A stretch of DNA of 64,000 nucleotides from Algiphilus sp. (GTDB lineage Bacteria; Pseudomonadota; Gammaproteobacteria; Nevskiales; Nevskiaceae), in assembly GCF_023145115.1 (NCBI RefSeq), contig NZ_JAGLEJ010000014.1, positions 1 to 64,000 of the forward strand, read 5' to 3'. The position numbers and the translations under genes are program-made. The notes beneath the pieces were generated by a model that was not told where the DNA came from, searched no databases, and was given only the letters and a program-made list of their open reading frames with translations. Positions 8,089 to 17,389 of the stretch are shown one piece after another (position 1 is the first letter of the stretch; every line of letters starts with the position of its first letter).

Positions 8089-9231
8089 ATGACCCGTTTC
8101 GATCCGCCCCGCCGCACGCTCATGGGCCCCGGCCCGTCCGATGTCCACCAGCGCGTGCTGGACGCCATGGCGCGTCCCACCATTGGCCATCTCGATCCCG
8201 CCTTCGTCGGGCTGATGGACGAGATCTGCGACCTGCTGCGCAAGACCTTCCGCACCGACAACGCGCTGACCTTCCCGGTCTCCGGCCCCGGTTCGGTGGC
8301 GATGGAGGCGTGCTTCGTCAACCTGCTGGAGCCCGGCGACACCATCATCGTCTGCGCCAATGGCGTCTTCGGCGGTCGCATGAAGCAGATGGCCGAGCGC
8401 GCCGGCGCCACGGTCGTCATGGTGCACAGCCCCTGGGGTCGCGCGGTGGAGATCGCCGCCGTCGAGCGCGCCATCGCCGAGCATCCCGAGGCGCGCGTGC
8501 TCGCCTTCGTGCATGCCGAGACCTCCACCGGCGCGCGCTCGGACGCCGAGACGCTCGCCCGCCTCGCTCAGCAGCACGACATGCTGACCATCGTCGACAC
8601 CGTCACCTCGCTGGGCGGCATTCCGCTCGAAGTCGACGGCTGGGGGCTCGACGCGGTCTATTCCGGCACCCAGAAGTGCCTGTCCTGCCCGCCGGGACTG
8701 GCGCCGGTGACCTTCTCGCCGCGCGCCGTGGCGCGCGTGCAGGAGCGCTGGACCGAGGTGCAGAGCTGGTTCATGGACCTGCGCCTGGTGATGGGCTACT
8801 GGCAGGGCGGCACCAAGCGTGCCTACCACCACACCGCGCCCATCAACGCGCTCTACGGCCTGCACGAGGGCCTGCTGATGCTGCACGAGATCGGCCTCGA
8901 GCAGAGCTGGCAGCGCCACGTCGACGCGCACCAGCGCCTGGTCGCCGGTCTCGCCGATCTGGGCCTGGAGTTGCTGGTCCCGGAGGCCGAGCGCCTGCCG
9001 CAGCTCAACAGCGTCATCGTCCCGGACGACATCGACGAGGCCGCCGTGCGCGCGACCCTGCTCAACGCGCACAACCTGGAAATCGGCGCCGGCCTGGGCG
9101 ATCTCGCCGGCAAGGTCTGGCGCATCGGCCTGATGGGGCAGTGCGCCGACGACGCCCACGTCGACCTGTGCCTGGGCGCGCTTTCCGGCGCGCTGGCCGC
9201 GCAGCGCAGCGAGGCCGCGCAGACCGCCTGA
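8089..9231 (+). CDS. Class V aminotransferase (alanine-glyoxylate type)
   Basis: A 380-aa PLP enzyme of the AGXT/serine-glyoxylate aminotransferase group. Visible features are PGPSDVHQRVLDAM..IGHLDP at the N terminus, SGPGSVAMEA, VHAETSTGA, VDTVTSLGG with the PLP-binding Asp, and the Schiff-base Lys in SGTQKCLSCPPG near residue 196. Alanine:glyoxylate is the likely family reaction; ureidoglycine-glyoxylate activity is an alternative given the NCS2-like permease downstream. A TATACT -10-like box lies at 8025-8030 without a convincing -35. Confidence 0.85.
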   Translation: MTRFDPPRRTLMGPGPSDVHQRVLDAMARPTIGHLDPAFVGLMDEICDLLRKTFRTDNALTFPVSGPGSVAMEACFVNLLEPGDTIIVCANGVFGGRMKQMAERAGATVVMVHSPWGRAVEIAAVERAIAEHPEARVLAFVHAETSTGARSDAETLARLAQQHDMLTIVDTVTSLGGIPLEVDGWGLDAVYSGTQKCLSCPPGLAPVTFSPRAVARVQERWTEVQSWFMDLRLVMGYWQGGTKRAYHHTAPINALYGLHEGLLMLHEIGLEQSWQRHVDAHQRLVAGLADLGLELLVPEAERLPQLNSVIVPDDIDEAAVRATLLNAHNLEIGAGLGDLAGKVWRIGLMGQCADDAHVDLCLGALSGALAAQRSEAAQTA

Positions 9232-9406
9232 GCGGGGGCGCGTCCGGGGACGCGCCTGCAACCGCGGCGTGGTGATGCCACCACCCGACGCATCGACGCG
9301 TTCGGGGCGGTGGCACACTGGCCCGACGGCGAGTGAGCGGCGCCGCTGCCGCTGTCACGCCATCGCAGGACCGTGATCCAACCGACGACGACCCGGGGGA
9401 GCCGCC

Positions 9407-10810
9407 ATGTCTGCCTGGAGACAGCGCCCGGATGGCGCCGAGAGCCCGTACCTTCCGTTCGGGCCCTTCAAGCTGCGGCTGCCCTTCGTCCACTACCGCT
9501 TCGAGCTGCCCGACTTCCTGCAGGGCCTGCTGATGTGCGCGGTGGACCTTGCCGCCATTCCGCTCATGGCCGAGCTGCTGGGCATGCCCTTCGAGGCGGC
9601 GCTCGCCATCGTCATCCTCAACGGGCTGCTCTACCTGACGCACCATCTGCTCGGCGACCCGGTGGTGCCGGGATGGATCACGCCCGCGATTCCGCTGCTC
9701 ATGGCCTACGTGGAGCAGTTCCCGGAAGGCGAGGCGCGGGTGCACGCGCTGATCGCCTTCCAGATGATGCTCGGGCTCTTCGCCATCGTGCTGGGCCGAT
9801 TCGGCTGGGCCGCACGCGTGGTACGGCTGGTGCCGCCGGCACTCAAGGCGGGGATCATCATGGGGGCGGGCGTGGCCGCGGTGGTGGTGGTCTTCGAGAG
9901 CGGCGGCCGCTTCGAGCAGTTCCCGTTCACCATCAGCATCGCGATCGGGTTGGCGTTCTATCTGCTGTTCTCCGGTCACTTCGCGGCTCTGAAGACGCGC
10001 GGCGGAGTCTGGGGCCTGATCGGCACGCTCGGCATCTTCCCGATCATCGCGCTGGCGGTGGTGATCGCGCCGCTGTTCGGTGAGGCGCCGTGGCCGGACA
10101 TCCGCTGGGGCTTCAGCCAGCCCGACTTCGCGCTGATGTGGGCCGAGTACACCGTCTTCGGCGTCGGCTTGCCGTCGGCGATGATGTTCGTCACGGCGCT
10201 GCCCACGGTGGCGGCGGCCTACATCGTGCTGTTCGGGGACGTGCTGCAGAGCAAGGCCCTGCTCGACGAGGCCGACGGGGTGCGCTCCGACGAAAAGATC
10301 GACTACGACCCCGACCGTGCCCATCTGCTCTTCGGTGGCCGCAATCTCGGCATGAGCGTGTTCGGACCCGACGTCACCATGTGCGGGCCGCTGTGGTCGG
10401 CCATGCACGTCGTGGTTATCGAGCGTTACAAGCAGGGCAGGGCGGCGATGGATTCCATCTTCGGGGGCTCGGGCTCGTTCCGCTGGGGCACCAATACCGG
10501 CCTGCTGCTGCTGCCCATCGTCAGTCTCGTGGAGCCGGTGCTGGCGGTGGCGCTGGCGTTGACGCTGCTGATCCAGGGCTATGTCAGCGTCCGCATCGGG
10601 ATCATGGAGGCGCGCAGCCAGCGCGATCTCGGCATCGCCGGCGTGGTTGCCGGCGTGCTGGTCACCAAGGGTGCGGCGTGGGCGTTTCCGGTCGGTGTCG
10701 CGCTGTGCCTGCTGATCCACGGCCGGCGCTTCCTTCAGGGCGAGGACGACGGCACCATCGCGCGTCGTCGCGGCGATGCCGGCGATGACGACGGATCCGG
10801 GCGCGCCTGA
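9407..10810 (+). CDS. Putative NCS2/SLC23-like membrane permease
   Basis: A 467-aa polytopic membrane protein with roughly 10-12 hydrophobic segments. It resembles nucleobase/ascorbate-type permeases in overall layout, with LPDFLQGLLMCAVDLAAIPLMAELLG at the start, VPPALKAGIIMGAGVAA mid-way and a hydrophilic loop near 300. I do not see a clear NCS2 substrate motif, so the substrate is open. GGGGGAG precedes the ATG. The stop is 8 nt from the end of convergent queG. Confidence 0.5.
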   Translation: MSAWRQRPDGAESPYLPFGPFKLRLPFVHYRFELPDFLQGLLMCAVDLAAIPLMAELLGMPFEAALAIVILNGLLYLTHHLLGDPVVPGWITPAIPLLMAYVEQFPEGEARVHALIAFQMMLGLFAIVLGRFGWAARVVRLVPPALKAGIIMGAGVAAVVVVFESGGRFEQFPFTISIAIGLAFYLLFSGHFAALKTRGGVWGLIGTLGIFPIIALAVVIAPLFGEAPWPDIRWGFSQPDFALMWAEYTVFGVGLPSAMMFVTALPTVAAAYIVLFGDVLQSKALLDEADGVRSDEKIDYDPDRAHLLFGGRNLGMSVFGPDVTMCGPLWSAMHVVVIERYKQGRAAMDSIFGGSGSFRWGTNTGLLLLPIVSLVEPVLAVALALTLLIQGYVSVRIGIMEARSQRDLGIAGVVAGVLVTKGAAWAFPVGVALCLLIHGRRFLQGEDDGTIARRRGDAGDDDGSGRA

Positions 10811-10818
10811 TGCGTCGG

Positions 10819-11895
10819 CTAGCCGGCGACCGCGTCATGCCGGGCAAGCGCCCAGCGGACGTGCTCGCGCACGACGGTGTCCTCGTGGTCGGCGCGTGAC
10901 TGCAGTGCCGCGATGACGGCCGACCCGGTGGGCGCATTGCCCAGCGCCACGGCGATGTTGCGCAGCCAGCCCCGATAGCCGGCACGGCGCAGCGCCATGC
11001 CCTCGGTGTTGGCCGACCAGGTGGCCTCGTCCCAGGCGAAGAGCTCGGTCAGCGCGGCGCTGTCCAGCCCGTGGCGCGGCGCGAAGTCGGGCACCGCGGC
11101 TTCCTGCGCGTAGCGGTTCCAGGGGCAGACCAGCTGGCAGTCGTCGCAGCCGAAGATGCGGTTGCCGATGGCCGGGCGCAGCGCTTCGGGGATGCTGCCG
11201 CGATGCTCGATGGTGAGGTACGAGATGCAGCGGCGCGCATCGAGCTGGTAGGGCGCGACGATGGCGCCGGTGGGGCAGACGTCGATGCAGGCGCGGCAGC
11301 TGCCGCAGTAGGCGCCCGGCCGTGCCTCGGTGGGCGGCAGCGCGAGGTCGGTGTAGATCTCGCCGAGGAAGAAGCCGGAGCCGGCCTCACGGTTCAGCAG
11401 CAGCGTGTGCTTGCCGATCCAGCCCAGCGCCGCATTGCGCGCCAGCGCCTTCTCCAGCACCGGTGCGCTGTCGGCGAAGACGCGGTAGCCGTGCGGGCCG
11501 AGCACTGCCGCGATACGGTCGGCAAGCCGCGCCAGCCGCTTGCGCATGACCTTGTGATAGTCGCGACCCAGGGCGTAGCGCGAGACGTAGCCGCGGCTGC
11601 CGTCATTGAGCACCGGCCAGGCCGCTTCGGTGTCCAGCCCGTAGTCCATGCGCACGCAGATGACGCTGCGCGTGCCCTGCCGCAGCGCCTCGGGGTCTGC
11701 ACGCAGCGATGCGGTGTCCGCCATCCATCGCATGTCACCGTGGTGGCCGGCGTCCAGCCAGTCGCGCAGGTGCTCGTGGTCGGCGTCGAGGTCGGGGCGC
11801 GCCACGGCGGCGTCGCTGAAGCCTTCCGCGGCGGCCCAGTCGCGCAGTCGGCCCGGCAGATCGCGCAGTTCCCGGGGTAGTGCGCTAGCGGTCAT
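10819..11895 (-). CDS. queG: Epoxyqueuosine reductase
   Basis: Last step of queuosine tRNA modification, cobalamin- and Fe-S-dependent. The 358-aa protein has two 4Fe-4S cluster motifs, CGSCRACIDVCP near residues 197-208 and CDDCQLVCP near 250-258, plus RMDYG and a C-terminal HEAT-like region. ATG 11895 gives the usual length; in-frame codons further upstream have no family similarity. It is divergent from nnr, as yjeS/yjeF lie together in E. coli. Confidence 0.93.
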   Translation of the reverse strand: MTASALPRELRDLPGRLRDWAAAEGFSDAAVARPDLDADHEHLRDWLDAGHHGDMRWMADTASLRADPEALRQGTRSVICVRMDYGLDTEAAWPVLNDGSRGYVSRYALGRDYHKVMRKRLARLADRIAAVLGPHGYRVFADSAPVLEKALARNAALGWIGKHTLLLNREAGSGFFLGEIYTDLALPPTEARPGAYCGSCRACIDVCPTGAIVAPYQLDARRCISYLTIEHRGSIPEALRPAIGNRIFGCDDCQLVCPWNRYAQEAAVPDFAPRHGLDSAALTELFAWDEATWSANTEGMALRRAGYRGWLRNIAVALGNAPTGSAVIAALQSRADHEDTVVREHVRWALARHDAVAG

Positions 11896-12021
11896 GGGGC
11901 GGGCGGTCGGGCGTCGGCGCGCATCGATGGCGGTGTTGGCGGACGGTCGGTCGCATGGCGGACCCCGCGGGCGGTTGGGGCCGAGCGCAGCGCAGCGGCA
12001 GCGTTTCCTATACTCGGCGCG

Positions 12022-13551
12022 ATGAGCGAACCATGGCTGCAATTCTACGCCGCTGCCGATGTGCGCGAGCTCGACCGTCGCGCCATCGAGGACCACGGCA
12101 TCCCCGGCTACACCCTCATGCAGCGCGCGGCCGCGTCGGCCTGGCAGATCGCGCGTCGTGCCTGGGGCCTGCCGGATCGACTGGTGGTGTTCTGCGGCAG
12201 TGGCAACAACGGCGGCGACGGCTACGAGATCGCCTGTCTGGCAGCGGCCGACGGGGTCGCGGTCGAGGTGCGCGAGCTGGGCGGCGAGCGGCGCGGCGAC
12301 GCCGCCACCGCGCGTGCGGCCTGGCTGACGCGCGGCACGGTCTCGGATGACTGCGCGGCAGCCATCGAGGCGCCGGCGCGCGCGCCCGACCCCAATGCCT
12401 ACGACGAAACGGTGTGGGTGGTCGACGCCATCTTCGGAACCGGCCTGTCACGGGCGCCCGAGGGCGCGGCCGCCGATGCCATCGCCGTCATCAACCGCGC
12501 GCGTGCCGAAGGCGCCCGGGTGCTGGCGGTGGATGTGCCCTCCGGGCGCGACGCCGACACCGGGCGGGCGCCGGGTGATGCGGTGGTCGCCGACATGACG
12601 GTCACCTTCATCGGTGACAAGCCGGGCCTGCACACCGGCGGCGGCGCCGCCGCCGCCGGTGTTGTCCACTGCGCGGCGCTGGGCGTGCCCGGGGCGGTCT
12701 ACGAAGGCATGCAGCCGCGCGCACGGCGCCTGGATGCACGCCAGCTGGGCGCCCTGTTCGGCCGGCGCCCGCGCGATGCGCACAAGAATCGCCACGGGCA
12801 TGTGCTGGTGGTCGGCGGCGCGCCGGGGATGGCCGGTGCCGCGCTGCTGGCAGGCCGTGCGGCACTGCGCGCGGGCAGCGGACTGGTCAGCGTCGCGACG
12901 CATGGCGAACACGCTGCCGCACTGTGCGCCGCGCAGCCCGAGCTGATGGTGCGGAGCGTAGCGGGCGGCGACGATCTCGCGCCGCTGCTGGCGCGCGCGT
13001 CCGTGGTGGCACTCGGGCCGGGCCTCGGTACGGAGGCGTGGTCGCGCACGCTGTTCGCCGCGTTGCTCGACCATGGTCTGCCGCTGGTGCTCGACGCCGA
13101 CGCGCTCAACCTGCTGGCCGAGGCACCGCGCCCGCTGACGCGGGCGGCGATCACGCCACATCCGGGCGAGGCCGGCCGTCTGCTCGGTATCGGAACCGCA
13201 GCCGTCGAGGCCGACCGCCCGGCTGCGCTGCGGGCACTGGAGGATCGATACGGCGCCGCCGTGGTGCTCAAGGGCGCCGGGTCGCTGGTCAGTGGCGAGG
13301 ACGGCACACCCTGGCTGTGCACCGCCGGCAATCCCGGCATGGCCAGTGGCGGCAGCGGCGATGTGCTCACCGGCGTGGTTGCGGCTTGCATGGCCCAGGG
13401 CATGGCGCCGGCCACCGCCGCGCGCGCCGCGGTGCTGGCGCACGCGCACGCCGGCGATCTCGCCGCGGAGAACGGCGAGCGCGGCATGGTGCCGTCGGAC
13501 CTCATCGCGCAGCTGCGCGCGGTGGTGAATCCGGCGGGGCAGCCGGGTTGA
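12022..13551 (+). CDS. nnr: Bifunctional NAD(P)H-hydrate epimerase/dehydratase
   Basis: Repairs damaged NAD(P)HX. The 509-aa fusion has an N-terminal YjeF epimerase domain (FCGSGNNGGDGYEIA, VVDAIFGTGLSR, VDVPSGRDADTG) and a C-terminal ADP-dependent dehydratase of the ribokinase-like class (HKNRHGHVLVVGG, ALGPGLG, ITPHPGEAGRLLG, GNPGMASGGSGDVLTG). A TATACT -10-like hexamer lies at 12009-12014, 7 nt before the ATG. It overlaps tsaE by 4 nt. Confidence 0.95.
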   Translation: MSEPWLQFYAAADVRELDRRAIEDHGIPGYTLMQRAAASAWQIARRAWGLPDRLVVFCGSGNNGGDGYEIACLAAADGVAVEVRELGGERRGDAATARAAWLTRGTVSDDCAAAIEAPARAPDPNAYDETVWVVDAIFGTGLSRAPEGAAADAIAVINRARAEGARVLAVDVPSGRDADTGRAPGDAVVADMTVTFIGDKPGLHTGGGAAAAGVVHCAALGVPGAVYEGMQPRARRLDARQLGALFGRRPRDAHKNRHGHVLVVGGAPGMAGAALLAGRAALRAGSGLVSVATHGEHAAALCAAQPELMVRSVAGGDDLAPLLARASVVALGPGLGTEAWSRTLFAALLDHGLPLVLDADALNLLAEAPRPLTRAAITPHPGEAGRLLGIGTAAVEADRPAALRALEDRYGAAVVLKGAGSLVSGEDGTPWLCTAGNPGMASGGSGDVLTGVVAACMAQGMAPATAARAAVLAHAHAGDLAAENGERGMVPSDLIAQLRAVVNPAGQPG

Positions 13552-14036
13552 GCGACACCGCCGGCGAGGCGACGCAGCGCCGCCATCTCGGCGACGAGGC
13601 CGCGACGCAGGCACTGGGAGGCGCCATCGCGGCCGTCTGGACGCGGCCGCTGGCCGGGGTGATCTGGCTGCAGGGCGACCTCGGTGCCGGCAAGAGCACG
13701 CTGGCACGCGCCTTCCTGCGCGCGCTGGGCGTCACCGGTGCCGTGCGCAGTCCGACCTACACACTCGTGGAGCCGTACCGCACCGATGCCGGCGCGGTGC
13801 TGCACATGGATTGCTACCGACTGGGCGGGCCGGATGAGCTGGCGATGCTGGGCCTGCGCGACACCCCGCCGTCCGATGCGCTGTGGCTGGTGGAATGGCC
13901 CGAGCGCGCCGCCGACGCGCTGCCGCCGGCCGATCTGATGGTGGCGCTGGGCACGAGTGGCAGTGGACGCGAAGCGGTGCTGCGCGCACCGGAAAACGGC
14001 CTGCTAGACGCGATACTGCATTCAATGCCTGAGTAA
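13548..14036 (+). CDS. tsaE: tRNA t6A biosynthesis ATPase TsaE
   Basis: ATPase partner of TsaB/TsaD in threonylcarbamoyladenosine synthesis. The 162-aa protein has a Walker A motif (GDLGAGKST, about residues 43-51), SPTYTLVEPY, the HMDCYRL segment and LVEWPER. The TTG start overlaps the nnr stop (TTGA). nnr-tsaE-amiB is the conserved superoperon order. Confidence 0.94.
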   Translation: MSDTAGEATQRRHLGDEAATQALGGAIAAVWTRPLAGVIWLQGDLGAGKSTLARAFLRALGVTGAVRSPTYTLVEPYRTDAGAVLHMDCYRLGGPDELAMLGLRDTPPSDALWLVEWPERAADALPPADLMVALGTSGSGREAVLRAPENGLLDAILHSMPE

Positions 14037-14072
14037 AGCTGCGTTAGTCGCTGTTTGGAAAGCGATTTAGGC

Positions 14073-14101
14073 TTGCAATCGCTGGCCAGTCGGCGTAGCG
14101 T
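14073..14101 (+). promoter_or_regulatory. Weak promoter candidate before amiB
   Basis: TTGCAA (14073-14078) and TAGCGT (14096-14101) are spaced 17 bases apart in the 95-nt tsaE-amiB gap. The -10 is poor, and amiB may instead be read from upstream. Confidence 0.3.
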
Positions 14102-14131
14102 TCTGGACGGGGAGTAACCCGGGTCCCGTCA

Positions 14132-15505
14132 ATGAGCCAGTTCGCGCGTTCCCGCCGTTGGTTTGCTCGCTGGCTGCCGCTGGCAGTCGGCGCGTTACTG
14201 TGCGCGCAGGCAACCGCCAGCGAGCTGCGCGATATCCGCGTGTGGGACGGACCCCAGAACACCCGGGTGGTCTTCGATCTCAGCGGCGCGTCGGAGCACA
14301 CGCTGTTCACGCTGGACAATCCCGAGCGCGTGGTCATCGATCTGCGCGGCGTGCAGGAAAGCCGCGTTGCCTCGCCCGAGCTCGCCGCCGAGGGCGTGGT
14401 GCGCAGCGTGCGCAGCGCGCGCCAGCCGGACGGCCGGCTGCGCGTGGTGCTCGACCTCGCGCGCAGCGCCAAGGCGAGCAGCTTCGCGCTTGCCCCGCAG
14501 GCCGACTACGGGCACCGGGTCGTGGTGGACCTGGAGTCGTCGCGCAGCGGCAGCGCCCCGGCGACGCAGACGGCGGCCGCGAATCCGGCACCGGAGGGGC
14601 CCGATCCGGCGGCACCGGCATCGCGGCTGGAGCAGAAGGACATCGTCATCGCCATCGACGCCGGTCACGGCGGCGAGGATCCGGGCGCGAGCGGCCCGAG
14701 CGGTCTGCGCGAGAAGGATGTGGTGCTCGCGATCGCGCGCAAGCTGGCCGACATGGTCGATGACGAGCCGGGCTTCCGCGCGGTCATGATCCGCAAGGGC
14801 GACTACTACCTCGGGCTGCGCGAGCGCGTCTCGGCGGCGCGCGAGGCCGAGGCCGATCTCTTCGTGTCGCTGCACGCCAACGCCTTCACCGATTCCCGCG
14901 TCCGCGGCAGCGCCGTCTACACGCTGTCGCCGAGCGGCGCCAGCTCGGAGCAGGCGCGCTGGCTGGCGCAGCGCGAGAACGCGGCCGATCTGGTCGGCGG
15001 CGTGGATCTGGCGTCCAAGGAGGACACGCTGGCGCACGTGCTCCTGGATATCTCGCAGTCAGCCGCCATCGAGGCCAGCGTCGATGCGGGCAAGCGCGTG
15101 CTCGAGTCGATCGGCAAGCTCAACCAGCTCCAGCGCGGCGAGGTCCAGCGGGCCGGCTTCATGGTGCTCAAGGCGCCCGACATCCCGTCTATGCTGGTGG
15201 AGACGGCCTTCATCACCAATCCCGGCGAGGAGCGCAAGCTCGGCACGGATGCCTTCCAGCGGCGCATTGCGCAGTCGATCTTCAACGGGGTGCGCGGCTA
15301 CTTCACGAACTATCGTCCGCTGCGCTATGTCGATGGCAGCGGCCCGACGCAGGCATCGGCGGAGCCGCGGCGGCACCGGGTGGAACGCGGCGATACGCTG
15401 AGCGAGCTGGCGCAGCGCTACAGCACGGACTCCGGGCGGCTGCGCAACGTCAACGATCTCGACGACGACGTGCTGCGCGTCGGTCAGGTGTTGCGCATTC
15501 CGTGA
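14132..15505 (+). CDS. amiB: N-acetylmuramoyl-L-alanine amidase (AMIN-Amidase_3-LysM)
   Basis: Periplasmic amidase that splits septal peptidoglycan during cell separation. The 457-aa protein has a signal peptide (RWLPLAVGALLCAQATA), an AMIN domain (about residues 32-130), a Zn-dependent Amidase_3 domain from IAIDAGHGGEDPGA with metal-binding SLHANAF and a late VETAFITNPGEE, and a C-terminal LysM (HRVERGDTLSELAQRY). Domain order and position after tsaE match AmiB. In E. coli mutL follows directly; here about 10 kb intervenes. Confidence 0.93.
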   Translation: MSQFARSRRWFARWLPLAVGALLCAQATASELRDIRVWDGPQNTRVVFDLSGASEHTLFTLDNPERVVIDLRGVQESRVASPELAAEGVVRSVRSARQPDGRLRVVLDLARSAKASSFALAPQADYGHRVVVDLESSRSGSAPATQTAAANPAPEGPDPAAPASRLEQKDIVIAIDAGHGGEDPGASGPSGLREKDVVLAIARKLADMVDDEPGFRAVMIRKGDYYLGLRERVSAAREAEADLFVSLHANAFTDSRVRGSAVYTLSPSGASSEQARWLAQRENAADLVGGVDLASKEDTLAHVLLDISQSAAIEASVDAGKRVLESIGKLNQLQRGEVQRAGFMVLKAPDIPSMLVETAFITNPGEERKLGTDAFQRRIAQSIFNGVRGYFTNYRPLRYVDGSGPTQASAEPRRHRVERGDTLSELAQRYSTDSGRLRNVNDLDDDVLRVGQVLRIP

Positions 15506-15588
15506 TGCCGGGCGCGCGCCGCGCGCGATCCTTGCTAGCCTTGCGGCATTGCCGCCGCGGCGGCCTTCGGCTACGGAATCGTCTGGTT

Positions 15589-17382
15589 ATGAAGTGGCGA
15601 ATGCACGCGCGCCCGTTCGGGGTGCTGCTGGGGTTGTGTCTGGGGCTGAGTGCCTGTGGTGGCGGCGGTGATGCAGGGCCCGAGGAGAAGGTCTATCGCC
15701 ATTCCGAGGATGGCGTGCCGACCAATCTCGATCCGCTGCAGGCGGCGACGGTCTATGCCAACGAGGTCGTGGTCAACGCCTACGACACGCTCTACCGCTA
15801 CAAGTACCTCGCGCGTCCCTACGAGCTGACGCCGAACCTGGCGGCGGCCATGCCCGAGATCTCGGAGGACGGGCTGGTCTACACCATCCCGCTCAAGGAA
15901 ACCGGCCGCTACATCGACAGCGAGGTCTTCGAGGACGGCAAGGGGCGCCGGGTCACGGCGCACGATTTCGTCTACTCGATCAAGCGCCACTTCGATCCCG
16001 AGAACATCTCGCAGGGACGCTGGCTCTGGGAAGGCAAGATCAAGGGCATGGCCGAGTGGGCCGAGGCCGGTGCCGACTACGACGAGGCGGTTCCGGGGCT
16101 GCGCGCCCTGGACGACTTCACCGTGCGCGTCGAGCTCACCAAGCCCTTCCCGCAGTTCGTGCACACGCTGGCGATGGGGTTCTCGGCGCTGGTGCCGCAC
16201 GAGGCGGTGGCCGCCCACGGGCGCGACCTCGGCACGCGCGCGGTGGGATCGGGGCCATGGGAGCTGACGCACTACTCGCGCACGCAGGTGCGCTTCGCGC
16301 CCAATCCGAACTTCCGCGAGGAGTCCCTGGACCTCGCCTTCGAGGGCTACGACGAGGCCGAGCACGGCGATCTCGGTATCGAGCACCTGGACGGGAAGGT
16401 GCCGCCCTTCGTCGACCGCCTGGAGATCGATTTCATCCAGGAGTCGGCGGCGCGCTGGGCGTCGTTCACCTCCGGCCGCGAGATCATGCTGTCGGGCCTG
16501 CCGGTGGAGCAGACCGATGCCGTGCTCGCCTCCAAGGACCCGGTCACGCTCAAGCCGGAGTACGCCGAGCGCTATCGCATGGATACCGGTCCCGAGGCCG
16601 GGCTGGTGTTCAGCGTGTTCAACATGGACGACCCGGCCATCGGCTACCACGAGGACCCCGAGCGCGAGGAACGCAACCGCGCCCTGCGCTGCGCGATGCG
16701 CGATGCCTTCGACTGGCAGACCCGGAACGAGCGCTTCTATTCGGATCTGGGCATCGTCTTCCCCGGGGTCATTCCGCCCATCCTCGAGGAGTTCGACGAG
16801 GATCTGTCGCGCGCGTCCGTGACCCAGGACGTCGAGCGCGCCCGCGCGCGGCTCGAGGAAGCCGGGTGGACGGCCGAGAACCTGCCCGAGCTCGACTACG
16901 GACTGGTGTCGTCGGTCCTGGCGCGCGAGATGTACGAGGAATTCCGCGGCTACATGGAGGCGGCCGGCATTCCGGGCGACAGGATCAAGGCCCAGACCTA
17001 CGCCACCTTCGGTGACTACAACCGCGCGCTGCGCAGCTCGGAGCTGTCGATCATGGGCTACGGCTGGGGCCTGGACTATCCTGACGCCGAGAACGTGCTG
17101 CAGCTGTTCTACGGTCCGAACGGTGCGCCGGGCAGCAATGCGTCGAACTACGACAACCCGGAGTACAACCGGCTGTTCGAGCAGGCCTCGACCATGCAGC
17201 CCGGCCCCGAGCGCACCGCCATCTACCACCGCATGAACCGCATGCTGATCGAGGACTGCGTCGGCATCATCGGGCTGACCCGCTCGCGGGTGACGCTGTG
17301 GCACAAGAAGGTGCGCGCGCTGCCGGACCGGCAGATCCTCGGCGGCTTCTGGATGCGCTTCGTGGACGTCGTCGAGCCCTGA
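15589..17382 (+). CDS. Oligopeptide ABC transporter substrate-binding lipoprotein
   Basis: A 597-aa SBP_bac_5 (OppA/DppA family) protein with lipobox LSAC followed by a Gly-rich linker. The family start is seen (YRHSEDGVPTNLDPLQAATVYANEVV), as are YDTLYRY, VTAHDFVYSIKRHFDP, GSGPWELTHYSRTQVRFAPNPNF and a late GYGWGLDYPDAENVLQLFYG. ATG 15589 is followed by another in-frame ATG at 15601; either gives a normal signal peptide. It heads a tight five-gene transporter operon. Confidence 0.88.
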   Translation: MKWRMHARPFGVLLGLCLGLSACGGGGDAGPEEKVYRHSEDGVPTNLDPLQAATVYANEVVVNAYDTLYRYKYLARPYELTPNLAAAMPEISEDGLVYTIPLKETGRYIDSEVFEDGKGRRVTAHDFVYSIKRHFDPENISQGRWLWEGKIKGMAEWAEAGADYDEAVPGLRALDDFTVRVELTKPFPQFVHTLAMGFSALVPHEAVAAHGRDLGTRAVGSGPWELTHYSRTQVRFAPNPNFREESLDLAFEGYDEAEHGDLGIEHLDGKVPPFVDRLEIDFIQESAARWASFTSGREIMLSGLPVEQTDAVLASKDPVTLKPEYAERYRMDTGPEAGLVFSVFNMDDPAIGYHEDPEREERNRALRCAMRDAFDWQTRNERFYSDLGIVFPGVIPPILEEFDEDLSRASVTQDVERARARLEEAGWTAENLPELDYGLVSSVLAREMYEEFRGYMEAAGIPGDRIKAQTYATFGDYNRALRSSELSIMGYGWGLDYPDAENVLQLFYGPNGAPGSNASNYDNPEYNRLFEQASTMQPGPERTAIYHRMNRMLIEDCVGIIGLTRSRVTLWHKKVRALPDRQILGGFWMRFVDVVEP

Positions 17383-17389
17383 TCCGCGC

